Below are positions 53,501-64,000 of a DNA stretch of 64,000 bases, piece after piece; the first letter of the stretch is position 1; every line of letters starts with the position of its first letter. Under the pieces are notes generated by a model, which was not told where the DNA came from, did not search any database, and saw nothing but the letters and a program-made list of their open reading frames with translations. A program made the translations under genes and the position numbers. Origin of the DNA: Erythrobasidium yunnanense (Eukaryota > Basidiomycota > Cystobasidiomycetes > Erythrobasidiales > Erythrobasidiaceae); contig BCJC01000006.1 in assembly GCA_001600175.1 (NCBI GenBank), forward strand, positions 945,968-1,009,967. Direction: 5' to 3'.

Positions 53501-56500
53501 CGCTCGTCTTTGTGCCTCTTCAGGCTCTTTCTCAACATCTTTGGGGACCGCACTGACGATCTTGTCGAAGACTTCGGCGGCGTGCGTCCGGACATTGCTT
53601 TGTGCAGACTGCCAATGTTGTATCAAGAGTAGGTGCGAAATGATGATATCCCAGCCGATCTCGGAAGGTCGAGCTATGAGTCTTTGCATGTTCATGAGCG
53701 CTACTTCGCCAAGTTTGGTTGTGGCATAAGATCGTTCTCCATGGCGCTACTGCAAAGTCAGCGGAAGACCGCGGTTATACGCATCGATTGCACTCACCAA
53801 CGTTCTCAATACGTTGATGCCTGTCCGCTTGGGCTGTTTGACGAAGCCTTCCTCCAGTGTTGGACTCATGATGACAGATGAATCAGCATCGTTATAGCCG
53901 CCCGTCTCGCTCGTGGGTATCCCGATCATTTCGCCGTTCAAGCGGCACAGCGATGCTACAAACCACCTGAAAGCATCATCGTCTAATGCACGTGAAACTT
54001 CGAAGAGCCTAGCGTTCCGTTGTTGTGCGGCTTGTTCATCGGCGTCGGAGGGTATGAAGCGCGATAGGGGAGAAGCTGAGGGCGCCGACGAGGAAGAAGA
54101 TCCTGTGCCGGCCATTGCTGAGCTAGCGGTCTTGGCGGGAGATGAGTGTGAAGTGGAAGCTGTTGACGCAGGAGTAGAGCGCTTCTTCTGCCGTCTGCTT
54201 ATGTCCGCCCGAACGACAAAGTCGGCATTTTGGAGGGCTTTTCAGAGCCATTGAACAACGTCAGCTTGGGGTAATCTATATCGCAAGGACCAGCTCACCT
54301 TCGAAGATGTAGAACCACGTTTTCTCGAGACTTCCTGCCAGCGCTTGTGACACTCCCACGAGGGATCTCAAGCATAGTAGATTTCGCGTGCTTAGACACA
54401 TAGTCTGTGTATGACTCGCTTGCGATGTCAAGCCTAGCGCATCCGTGCTCGCCGTGATGATAGACGAAGTAGTCTGTCTCGTCATCTGACTGGGCGCATT
54501 TTCTGATGCTGCGAGGTGAGAAATGATAGATGGCGGTACGGCAAACTTGCATAAACTGATCAAGAATGCATCTCTGGGCGTCTTGAGGTTCAAAACACCG
54601 CATGTCGTAGTGAAATTCTGGTAGGATGTTAATGTATGCGTGAACAGATCGTCATCGAGGTTTGTAGTGAGGAAGAAAGAGAGCGATGCAAGTAGGGCAG
54701 GCCAGCCTGCGTCCGCCATGGCTTTCGTAGTGCGGAGTGTGTTGTAAGCGGGTTCGGAGGGTAATTTGTCCAAATCCAATGCCGGAGGTGCGGGTAGGGA
54801 CTCGTTGTCTTTCCAAGGTCGAAGGTTCATGAGCGTTTGATAGGCTTGTAATGCACTGCCTGCGAACCCGTCGGCTATGGCGTTGAGGCATTGTAGAGCA
54901 AGTAGGAAGATGTACAGCTCTGGAATGTTTGGAGCGTCCGCTTTGTCAAGCTGATCGATACTGCAACCCATTTCATCAGCTAAATCTCGGCCCCCAGCTT
55001 GGTACACGTACCACTGCAGCTTCACAGACGCAGTCTGCAACGACAACCCTTCTTGACCGGTATAGCCTGCAACTCCAACCGTGCTCGCAGCCTGTTGTGC
55101 GATCCCAACGATGCCATCCACCATCCCGCTTACAGACGAATAGTCGGCAGCATTCGGGTCCGTAGGCACACCTTGTACGAGCGCTGTTCCCGTACCTAGC
55201 AGAGCAGGGCGTTCCGTCGCTAGGCGATTCAGAGCTGTGATCATGCTTCTGAATACTGAGCGTTTCGAGAATGACGATGGCCTGGTCTCGTGAATGCTGG
55301 TTGTAGAGCTGTTCTTCTCCATTTGCGGCGAATCCGATGCTTCGTGATAGGGCGCTCCATCGTAGCGCGTGAAGATCTTGCTTAGGAACTCGAAATCACC
55401 ACATAGACCTCTCAGTATCTCGAGTGCAAGTACGCGCATCCAAGGCGGACTACTTCCACTTCCGCTCGTGTTTATCAAATTCGACGTTTTGCCCGCTGCT
55501 TCTTTCCCATTCGCAGCTGAAGCAGAAGAAGGCAGACCAGCATGGCTCAGCGGATGTCCACCACTTCCTTCGATCTCGCCGGGAGCTACTATCTTGATGA
55601 ACATAGAGAGGAAGATCTCGGCTTCTGTGGAGAGGTCGTCGATGAATTTCTTGAGGAGCAGATACATGACGCGCATCAGGCGGAGCGTGGTGCTGAACGA
55701 GGGTTTCTCAGCCAGTGAGCGGATGAGAAGCGGTGAGAGTAAAGTTCGTAGAAGATGAAGGAGCTCAGGATGCTAGATGCACAAGCCGTCATTTCAGCAA
55801 GATTCAGCTTAGACTGTAACGGAAGCAGTGCCTCACCCGCCGAAACACCTGAGAGAAGTCTGATAAGACACTCTCGATAAGTTCCAGACCAAAAGTTCTT
55901 GGCAAGCTCTGTAGTTTCAGGAAGCTTGGACTTTCGCCATTCACAAGAAGGCAGATATCTTCGAAGAGTAGGTATGCGTCTTTGGCTGATGGCAGCAGGT
56001 AATATGGCTTCTTTTCAACACTGTCGCTATCGACCTCTTCATCTGCAGCGTGTGGTAGTTCTACTGTGAACTCTGTCGGGACAGGACCTGGAATCGTGCT
56101 CATTCAGTACTAAGCTACGCTTGATCGGGAGCAAACGCACCTTGTACACTAGGATCATCTCTTGAACGAGCTAGTAGACGATCTTCGTCGTCGACTGCTT
56201 CGAATACAAACATAACGAGCTGTCTGAGCGTAGCAGCTGCTGTTGACGAGACTACTCCGATCTTTGATTCCTGAAGCTTGAAGGAGATTAGGAGGGTCTA
56301 GAGCATGACAAGAGTCTAGTATCAATATCAATGACAGTTAGTCTTGTAAAGTTGAACCTACCTCTGCTAGAAGGTCCGCATGGATCTCCTTGCAATTCGT
56401 CAGAAGGGAGGAGAGAGTCTGTAGCGTCTTGAGCTGTATCTCTACGCCTTGCGATAGTACTGTTCTGAGCGTATTCAAGATGACAGGTACGGTTGCCTAG

Positions 56501-56978
56501 GTCCACAAGCACCAGCTTAGAAATGCTAATCCAGCCTACGATCAGGATGGACGCACCTGGGTGATTGCACCTCGTATACTAGTCAAGCGTTGTAGCCCGC
56601 TGACTGCTATACTGACTACTTTTGTGTTTCGAGTCGCGCATCCTAGGACTATTGGTGCCAATAAGATTGGATGTTTGGCAGGCGCCGACGTGGATACTGC
56701 ATCTTGTTCTGATACATCGCATCAGTATGGATCACAGCTTCGCGATGGTAAGTGCAATCCACCTTGATGCAGGTCGGCCAGGGCGTTATCAGGGTTGGCC
56801 TTCAATGTAGCGAGGGCCTTGTCTGCGGCCTATAACCATTGTTATATGCTGCTTAGAATGACTATCCTGCAATGTGCGATGGTTGGCTGCCCACCTCCTT
56901 TACGTCTGGATGTCTCCTCCCGGCTTCTTTGGACAGTGCTTGGAGCTCGCTTGTGAGGAAGGTCAAGGATGAGGACAT
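50560..56978 (-). CDS. MON2: MON2-like trafficking protein of Golgi and endosomes
   Basis: The largest gene, about 6.4 kb with many short introns. The N terminus [28 protein letters not shown] and then [20 protein letters not shown] is the DCB start of Mon2, a relative of large Arf-GEFs that lacks the Sec7 domain and works with Dop1 and flippase Neo1. Middle parts include [31 protein letters not shown] and [20 protein letters not shown], typical of the HUS-like box, and later [40 protein letters not shown] and [20 protein letters not shown]. The last exon, [20 protein letters not shown] and [14 protein letters not shown], is the family's C-terminal end. No catalytic site is expected; it is a helical scaffold. 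Confidence 0.88.
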
Positions 56979-57227
56979 GGTGTATCGCTCCTAGTTACTC
57001 CGTAGCTCTTGGCTTGCTTGTATTGATATTCGGACTTGTTACTGCATCGTCACGCGGATTTGGCGACTAATTGGAATAGCTCGACTGAGTATTGCTTGCT
57101 CTTATATCATTATGGATACCTTGCTAGAATGTATACGTATTCTGTTTCTTGGTTATTAAAGTCGCCAGAAGGAACAAGGTCAAGGAGCTTCTTCTTTCTC
57201 GCAACTTGATCCCAGTCGCATTCAGTC

Positions 57228-58437
57228 ATGGGCTATGGTACACGCTCCAACCGAGTTCGCATGGACAGCATCGACACCTTGACATTCTACAGCAACGAGC
57301 AGACAGCGTACAGAAGATCATCACCGGTAGACAGCCTCACGTGTATCGGGAAATCATGCATGATCTACCAGCCAGACGTGGTGCAGTGTACGAAACAGGG
57401 TGGAAGAGGTAATGACATACAGTGGGTGCGTTCACTACTCCAAATACTTGCAAAAAGCTGGCGAAGAGAAGCTGAGTGACGTGTCATATTATAAAAGAAA
57501 TGCCAGGCAGACCTTCCATCAAGCATGTAGGGTGTCCATCCTACTCTGTATATACAATACTGACGTATGACCTTGATACCAGGCGCTTCGGGAGAGTAGA
57601 AGTCTCATGCGAAGGATACGACAATCCCCAAGATGAATACATCTTGAAAGGCTAGCTAACACTCCCTTTCCATCTCTACCTCACTATTACTAACGAGGAT
57701 TATGTACAGGCTCATGCGGCCTGACTTACCATCTCGTACCTGCGAATCCGAAACTCGAGGATCCAAATTATATCCCCTCATGGAACAGGACAGGCGAGTT
57801 CGGTAAGCTTTACTTCCATCATACTACTCGCCTTGTATCTCCTCTGATTCGAGAATTCGCGCCAGCCTCCAAATTCATTAGCAACCTCTTCAACTTCATC
57901 ACCCTCAGCATAATTCTCTACATCCTCTACTCAGTCATCTTACGTCCTCTCTTACGGTATTTCTCAAACAATGCACCGCTCGTACCTGGGCAAGCAGGCG
58001 ATACCAGGCGACCACCACGACCTTGGTTTGGCGGCTTTGGACCAGGAGGAGGAGGAGGCGGTAGCGGAGGGCCTGGATCAGGGGGAGGAGGGAGACCGGG
58101 CGGTAGACCAGATCTGCGAGACGAAAAGCCATCGACCACCACGGAATCTGAGGCTCCATGGGCGTCCGTGAATGCGGGCTTCAGACCTGGGTTCTGGACG
58201 GGCCTAGCGGGCGGAGCACTGGGAGCAGCAGCTACGAACCATCTACTCAATCGAGGGAATGACCAGCAGCAGCAGAGGAGATACGCAGCAACCGCGCCGC
58301 CGCAAGGAGGAAGAGGGTTCTTTGGCGGCGGAGGAGGAGGTGGAAGGGATTGGGATAGAGGTGAAGGACCTAGTGGGTCGAGTGGGATGGGGAGCATGAG
58401 AAGCAGCTCTGGATTCGGAGGGACTAGGAATCGCTAG
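57228..58437 (+). CDS. SARAF-like ER membrane protein (store-operated calcium entry regulator family)
   Basis: The lumenal part reads NRVRMDSIDTLTFYSNEQTA, YRRSSPVDSLTCIGKSC, YQPDVVQCTKQGGRGNDIQW and, after an intron, KCQADLPSSM then RFGRVEVSCEGYDNPQDEYI and LKGSCGLTYHL, which is the SARAF/TMEM66 pattern with its Cys set. One membrane segment follows, LFNFITLSIILYILYSVIL. The cytosolic tail is Gly/Pro/Arg-rich (FGGFGPGGGGGGSGGPGSGG), then GFRPGFWTGLAGGALGAAAT, also typical. In animals SARAF shuts down STIM/Orai calcium entry, but fungi lack that pair, so the fungal role is open. The signal peptide must lie in an upstream exon between about 57000 and 57228 that I could not fix, so the given start is a minimum. 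Confidence 0.83.
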
Positions 58438-59061
58438 ATCAGATGTCGTCGGCTTCTCCAGCTACAAGCGATAGCTGCCTCTTCTTGAGGAAACTTCTGC
58501 AATACAACATTGAGTATGTAGAAGCAGTACACAAGCAAGAAACCCTGCTCTGGAGCATATTCAGCTATATCGACGCGTCGCTTAACACGCGTTTATTGCC
58601 ATTCCTCAGACTGAATGCTCCAGCACAAAGGCCATGCGACGACACTCTGCAGGAGCACATAGCTTGAGTGAAGACCACGTTGTGATTTAGTATATCTTGA
58701 TTGCTTGTTGAAGGCTGGTGATACGTCCACCTATGGGACGTGGACTGAACGCGCCTTAATGCCCGCTAAGATGCTGTCTTCGCGCTGAAGTTATAGCTTA
58801 TTGTGGGCCGTACTAGTATCTTTTAGAAGTGAGGGGCGTTTCTTCTCGTCTAGCTTTCTTGACTTTCTTTCTTTCTCTTTCGCTTCTTTCGCTTCCTGAC
58901 CAACCCGACCTCAAATACATAACGACCTTCTAACGACACCCACACTCTTTTTACAATCACACTCTTTCAATCACTAACGAACACGACCTCTGTTGTCTCT
59001 CCCTCCCTCAAGCTTTCTTGCCCTGCCCTATATATAGCAAACGAAAACAACAACGATAACG
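58438..59061. promoter_or_regulatory. intergenic region with pyrimidine-rich leader
   Basis: About 620 bases. The last 220 bases before the next gene are strongly pyrimidine-rich with CTTTCTTT-type runs and many ACGAC/AACAA triplets near the ATG, a common form for highly expressed fungal genes. A short open frame at 58443-58667 has no family feature. No repeat or RNA gene was seen. Confidence 0.5.
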
Positions 59062-59836
59062 ATGAAGAGCTTTTCCCTCTCCCTTGTGGTTCTCTTCTCT
59101 TTGATCACATACAATCACGCAGCGTGGACTTCTTCCTCCACTTTATTCGAGAAATCCCTTCCTCGACGAGACAACAATATCCGAGCGAAACTCCGTGCAC
59201 GCGCATCTCCTTCTCCTCCTAAACCAGCTCATCACTCTTTAGCTTTGAGCCCTCAAGCCAAGTATATACAATGTCCTGCGCCGGGCTTCCAGCAGCAGAT
59301 CGTACCTGAGATATTCTACTATGGAAGTGGAAGAGTAAAGACGAGATGCCAGCTTTTGAGCGCTGGAGGTGAGTCGCTGTATGAGTCGGCAGTGTAGAAG
59401 TGGGCTGAGAGGGAGCGGCGCAGGCGGCTTTTCATACTGCGACTATGACGGCTACACAGGCGACTTGGTGGGGACGTCCGCTGTTCCAGGAAACGAAGTC
59501 GACCACTGCACGGGCACTCGGGCGATGTAAGCCTCAAGCTCCTTTCACGTCACTGACTGCCATAGCTGACAGCCCTTTCTCCTCAGCGCCGCCGAGAACT
59601 TCAAATCTGAATGCCGCACGATCTGCGCTGGCCCTACTCCATTCGTATACGGCCTCATTGACGTATACGACAAGCGCGTGACTTGCTTCTTCAATGGCGA
59701 GAAGACTGGATCGGACGAGAAAGTAGAGTTTGGGTGCGCTTATGACGCTGAGAATGGGGAGTATGTAGGAGCCGTCACGCCTGGAACAGCGTGCAGGAGC
59801 ATTTCGGTCGAACATGGGACGTGTGCAGCTGCTTGA
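59062..59836 (+). CDS. secreted cysteine-containing protein of unknown function
   Basis: Three exons. The signal peptide MKSFSLSLVVLFSLITYNHA is cut after HAA. A basic pro-like stretch with a possible Kex2 site (SLPRR at about residue 37, then RAKLRARASP) follows. The mature part has YIQCPAPGFQQQIVPEIF, TRCQLLSAG, FSYCDYDGYTGDLVG, DHCTGTR, ECRTICAGPTPFVYGLIDVY, VTCFFNGEKTGSD, FGCAYDAENGEYVG, ACRSISVEHGTCAAA, for about ten Cys. Introns fall at a Gly codon and after TRA. I do not recognise the family; the overall style fits small extracellular or cell-wall proteins of basidiomycetes. Its leader suggests strong expression. Confidence 0.75.
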
Positions 59837-60417
59837 GTGAGGAGATTGAGTTGAGAAGGGAAAGCAGGAAGAAATGGAGGAACGGAAAGTGACGGCTTGA
59901 CAGGGCTGAGAGGAAGATAATAGGAGATGGCGACGATACTTACGACATGACATGAACGACAGGAAATCGATACGTACTTATAACCCACTCTGTGTCTGGT
60001 AGGTAAGCATACCCTTTGCTCGTTGTACAGTAGATGAAAGGGGAAAGGAACGACATCACAGGATCCTCTCGATCTGCGACCTCCGATGTGAGCAGCTGCA
60101 TCGTTCTGCGAACTTTATTGAGATTACGGCTTTGCGGGATTTCCAATACTAACAATGTCCTAAAGTTTCTGGGGAGGTACAAGGAATAGAGAGAACTAGT
60201 AATGCTAACACGGCTGTTCGTTTCGTTAAGGAAGGCCCAGAACTAGATACATATGGTTCGGATAGACCAAGGTGAACATTTGAGGAAGGCGTTGAAGAGC
60301 TGATCTGGCTAAGTGCGTACGTCTAGAGGGGAGAGGAGAAGAGGTAAAGAGAGATATGAAGGAAGTGTCCATGTATGAAAGTCGTGTCGTCGTCCATCAA
60401 TGCGCGAGCTAAACCAG
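59837..60417. other. intergenic region between convergent genes
   Basis: About 580 bases between two stop codons facing each other. Open frames here are short and lack features. No inverted repeat or RNA gene was recognised; it should contain both polyadenylation regions. Confidence 0.45.
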
Positions 60418-61002
60418 TTACAAGAGCATAACCGCTCCTAGTCCAACGCAAAGCAGGAGCCCGACGCCCGCTACTGCACCTCCTGCTTTCCTACTCTTCT
60501 CAGCACCAGAAGAAACTTTTCCATCTGCTCCTGTCGTGGTGGGGCGCGGTGGTAGATATTCGGTATACGCGAGCACAGAGCCGGACATGGGTGCTTGAGG
60601 CGAAGGAGTGGGCGCGAAAGTTGCTGAGAAGGTCGAGAATCCAGATGTCTGTACGCCGTTTACAGTGTAGTAGACGAGGTAGGTAGCTGTCAAAACCACA
60701 GAAACGTTCTAGTCAGTTTGTTTGCGATGTTTGGAGAGGCCAGGCGACCAGAATAGAGGTACGTACTCGGAGGAGCAGTGCTCGTTGCAGCACCTGCAGA
60801 AGCACTGCTAGGAGGAGCACCCAGTCCTTCCTGTCCCAAGTTCTGCGAAACTATCGATGTCGAGCTTGTTGCTGGATCCTGAACCGCCGTCGTTGGATCC
60901 GCCGCTGCTGCTGCTGTCGTTGCTGCCAGTTCTGTAGAGAGTATCGTTGTGCTTGCCAGACCAGCTGCATCCGTCCCTGCGCTGAAGACAACTGTGTTTC
61001 CA
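60418..61002 (-). CDS. Ser/Thr-rich surface protein with C-terminal anchor signal, 5' end unresolved
   Basis: Two readable exons. The first (from 61002) has GNTVVFSAGTDAAGLASTTI and an Ala/Thr-rich run to SSASAGAATSTAPP. After an intron comes TYLVYYTVNGVQTSGFSTFS, then TPSPQAPMSGSVLAYTEYLP. The C terminus is hydrophobic and ends right at the stop, AGVGLLLCVGLGAVMLL, after a short basic spacer (KSRKAGG), as for GPI-anchor signals or a single membrane helix. The start exon with a signal peptide must lie above 61002 and could not be fixed; the nearby stretch ADLALVFSAFVFA looks like a signal peptide but is in another frame. Cell-wall or surface location is inferred. Confidence 0.55.
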
Positions 61003-61582
61003 CTGCGAAAACGAAGGCCGAGAAAACGAGCGCAAGGTCAGCCCACCCCATCCATCATCCCAGATCTCAACCTATCAAGGATAAAACGCCATGATCTTGT
61101 TGATGATGGTGTACACCTTTAAAGGTCGATGGATGGTGCTTCAAACGCACTCTGCGTCCTCGCTGCTCGCTAACTGAGGTCGAGGTGCTCCCTGCACGAG
61201 GCTGGATCCAAGTAAGGCTACCAGCAGACAGCACCGCAGCCAGCTTTGACTGCTGTTATTCGATGATTGCTGTGACCGCTGTATCATGGTTGATATTAAA
61301 GGGTTGGATGATGGGCAAGAAGCAAGGTCTCACGCCAAACTTGCTCGCTCGGGCCAAGGCAAGGCAGCATCGCCCGCCCAGATTGCGATACTGCTGATTC
61401 CAGTGCCTGCAATGCTTAGAGATCTACATCTACACATACATTATAAGGCTTGGTATACTTCCCAGGCCATTATACATACACTGCTTAGTGAAAGAGCGGA
61501 CGCCAAGCAGGGCATTCGATCTCGCGCGTTTAAAGGTTCCTTTGCTTGTCGTATGTCTGCTAATACTCAACTAAGAGTGCCA
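61003..61582. other. interval between anchored protein gene and carrier gene
   Basis: About 580 bases. Its left end should hold the missing 5' exon and promoter of the Ser/Thr-rich gene, and its right end the 3' region of the carrier gene. No supported gene was seen in the middle. Confidence 0.4.
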
Positions 61583-62970
61583 TCACGCTCCTAGCCAGCT
61601 CTTGCATGTTTCGTACGTCACGAAGCTTAGGGATATCGAGGGTGCTACTTTCAGCAGATTGACGCCTGCGAATGTCAATCAACGGTCAGAGCGCTACGTA
61701 CACATAGATTGCACTTATTTAACTCACCCAAGCCTGTGTATAAGCCACGTAGGCCTTCTTTCCGTACGATCGTCGCGATGGCATCGAACGAATCTATAAA
61801 GAATCAGCATGCGGCTGAAGCATGTGCTTTAACGACCGGACTAACTGTTATATCGGAAATCCACCTTGTCCTTCATGCCCGTCACTTGCATCTTCCGCCG
61901 CAGCACGTCCAGAGGGTATGTAAGGGTTTGGGAGATCGCGCCTGCAGTCGCACCGCAGGACAGCTTGCGCCATGTACTCGGTGGCCGGTCAGGTGGCTAT
62001 GGTCTCACTCTTAGCTCAATTTCGCTACTGTGAGAGTTTCGACTTACGGTGAAATAGATCTTGAGCAGCTCGTAAAAGGTCTAGTGACAAGGTCAGCGGA
62101 TTTGAGGCGCGAGACAGTTGAAAGGTTCCTACGAAGTTGAATGCAACATAAGGCATAACTCCGGCTGTCGTAGGTCCGATCCCTTTATATAAGGCTCGTA
62201 GGCCGCCCTCCTCTTTAAGCACCTTGATGCCCATGCCTAGGACGCCGGGATCTTTCGGTTTGATAAGAGTAGCTGTACCGTCACCTATCTGTGCTGCTGT
62301 TAGAGTGAGCATATACATTTCAGCGTCTATACCTACGAGCCCGAGTTCAAGACGATGAGGCCGACTTACCTTCGGCTGAAGCCCCTATTGAAGCTGAGAC
62401 TATACTGATTCTACTCCGCACGAGATCGAGTGGATAGGTAGCTACGACTGAGCACATGCCAGCCAGGGCGCCAGCTGTGAGGCGCAGAGGCGTGTCCAGC
62501 GGGACGGTCCCGTCTTGAGTGAATGTTTTCTTGAAGAACTCGTAGCTGCTGAACTGCACAGCGCTATACGGCATGATCCTCAAGCAATTGACGCCATTTC
62601 CTCTGAACATGCCCTTAATGCCTTCTTCTCTCCATATCTTGGCCAGAGCAGACAGGACGCCTCCATACTGTTTCCCACCACCTTGACACTGGTATATGAT
62701 CTTCAACCTGTTCGTCGAGGGAGAGCGTGTCTCAGCCGGACAGTCTCGGATAGGGGTCTTTTGCAGAAAGCCTTACCTTTCTAATGGCGCTACGCTCGTT
62801 CTACTCACTGCACCTGCTAATGCACCAGCTAAGAAATACGAAGAGACGAGGTAGGAAGAAGCTGCTGCTCTCTGGCCCTCCGGCGGCTGTATAGGTTCTG
62901 CTTTTGCAGCCGGAGGAGGAGTCGCATTCGCAGCGCCAACGGGGATAGATGTAGATTTGGATGAGGACAT
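61583..62970 (-). CDS. mitochondrial carrier, YPR011C-type (APS/PAPS carrier-like)
   Basis: Multi-exon gene of the SLC25 family. After a disordered start (MSSSKSTSIPVGAANATPPP) the three repeats appear. Repeat 1: YFLAGALAGAVSRTSVAPLE RLK. Repeat 2: LTAGALAGMCSVVATYPLDL VRSR. Repeat 3: CGATAGAISQTLTYPLDVLR RK. Matching helix-even motifs include WREEGIKGMFRGNGVNCLRI and LKEEGGLRALYKGIGPTTAG. The phrases RIMPYSAVQFSSYEFFKK and VMPYVAFNF fit yeast YPR011c, shown to carry adenosine 5'-phosphosulfate and PAPS across the inner membrane, better than the CoA carrier Leu5. The end reads NLLKVAPSISLSFVTYETCK SWLGA. All signature Pro and charged residues of the gates are present. Confidence 0.85.
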
Positions 62971-63350
62971 TATGCTTGACACTCTTGAAGGTTCAGATTG
63001 TGCCAATCGCTTGCAAGACGGTAATGGATCCCGGCAATTCAACTCGTTCGCATCAAGAGCATATAGATACGATCCATGTAAGGTAGGACTGTGCGTGTAC
63101 TACAGATAGTGCATGGATGTTGTCTTGCGGGTTGTATATCGATTTTGACTGGCAATGGCTCGAAGTCCAAGCTTGCCCTTCGCTCGACTGGTCCACATAC
63201 CAGCAACGACGCGCCGATTTCGATACAATCTACACGCTCCCTGCCTTGAAATTCCTTCAGCGCACTTCTGACTGCCTGGCGCCTGTCATCGTCCAGGCTT
63301 TGCGCTGCTTTGGCCTCCCGATGATCTGATAACTGAAGTCGGTCGCACCC
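62971..63350. promoter_or_regulatory. gap between divergent carrier and kinase-like genes
   Basis: About 380 bases between start codons pointing apart, so both promoters lie here. The open frames on either strand look incidental. Confidence 0.45.
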
Positions 63351-64000
63351 ATGTCTACACACCAGTGGCCTCTAGATTTGCAACGGAGATCAACTATCGT
63401 ACTTCCTGCGCCTCGCTCGCCATGTCCACCTGCCCAAACAGAACCTGGCTATCGCAAGCACTGGTACAAGGAGCTGGAAGAAATGCGTACACGGGGAAGC
63501 AATTCAGCTGGTTTGAGTCTCACACTCGACTATCCCCTAGCGGATGACCCGCGTAATGAAGGCATAGTCTGGGCATGTTGCCCATCCGAACGTGAAGACA
63601 TCAAGCTCGTCCTCAAGATCTTTGACTATGATGAATTGGTGTATAGTAGGTAAGTCTATAAGTCGTGCAGTGTCCCCTCTTACCGGCTCGCGCTTAAACA
63701 ATGCCTCACGCCTAGTCCGAACGATGGTACTGTCGAGTATCCCGATACTACACTTTGGGCTGGCGAAGAGTTCGCCTTCAACCACGTCAGGAATCAGCAG
63801 GGGAAGCTCCTGCCGTACAGCTACGGCTTCTACGAGGTGAACTGAACAGAGGAACCTGTCGCCGACCCTCAGCTAATCATTGTCCACATACCCATAGCTG
63901 ATCCTCGAAGGTACCATAGTGTGCTGTCACCTAATGGAGGAAATTGACGGCATCCTCGTGGACGAAAATCTGTTCCATGGCTCAGGAGAGCATTGGCAGC
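63351..64000 (+). CDS. protein-kinase-like or phosphotransferase-like protein, 3' end cut by window edge
   Basis: Partial gene. The first exon reads MSTHQWPLDLQRRSTIVLPA and later EGIVWACCPSEREDIKLVLK IFDYDELVY, where LVLKIFD resembles the beta-3 strand Lys region of kinase-like folds. After an intron follow LWAGEEFAFNHVRNQQGKLL and PYSYGFYEV, and a third exon gives LILEGTIVCCHLMEEIDGIL, similar to the hinge of APH or choline-kinase-type proteins common in basidiomycetes. The catalytic loop lies beyond the window, so activity cannot be judged. The start is the first ATG in frame with the beta strands. Confidence 0.5.

Noticed and set aside
61021-61060. First exon MMDG for the Ser/Thr-rich anchored protein through a 44-base intron
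   Set aside because: Splice sites look acceptable, but the phase does not match the next exon and no signal peptide results.

Overview
This is a gene-dense nuclear window from a fungus, most likely a basidiomycete. Genes sit on both strands with short gaps and are cut by many introns of about 50-75 bases with GT-AG ends. Several products are typical fungal or basidiomycete types: a Rua1-type zinc-binding regulator, a YPR011C-type carrier and small secreted cysteine-rich proteins. I cannot place the genus. No rRNA, CRISPR array, bacterial operon or recognisable transposon was seen, and I identified no tRNA by eye.

Layout. 1-13.3 kb: the 3'-truncated histone-fold subunit Dpb4 of DNA polymerase epsilon, a polytopic membrane protein, a tail-anchored protein, a bacterial-type GH15 glucoamylase/trehalase, a RECQ1-type helicase and an LtaS/sulfatase-like membrane enzyme. 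13.6-20.4 kb: a tandem array on the minus strand of five paralogous genes (called A-E here) plus two decayed copies. Each has a mitochondrial-type presequence, an exon of 231-240 bases encoding a J-like domain without a proper HPD motif, and an unrelated C-terminal exon. 20.7-32 kb: a gene whose splice sites join a SET domain to the tRNA deaminase subunit Tad3, then GRASP, TMA23, HUL5, IMO32 and an LRR protein. 32.3-35 kb: three tandem small secreted cysteine-rich genes, the middle one broken. 35-47 kb: DNM1, ARV1, an MFS transporter, a class V aminotransferase-like enzyme, a gamma-glutamylcyclotransferase-like gene and TGS1 with an apparent 4-base exon. 47-64 kb: the Rua1-type regulator with a long upstream region, MON2, SARAF, a secreted protein, a Ser/Thr-rich anchored protein, an APS/PAPS-type mitochondrial carrier and a truncated kinase-like gene.

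Most genes are unrelated housekeeping functions (replication and repair, RNA modification, Golgi and endosome traffic, mitochondrial division and transport). The two tandem families, the mitochondrial J-like array and the secreted cysteine-rich cluster, are the accessory, fast-evolving part. The J-like array is the best candidate for an undescribed system. The SET-Tad3 fusion and the 4-base exon are the most unusual gene structures. Exon boundaries were worked out by hand from splice sites, reading phase and protein family patterns. Where a 5' or 3' end is not settled, the entry says so.
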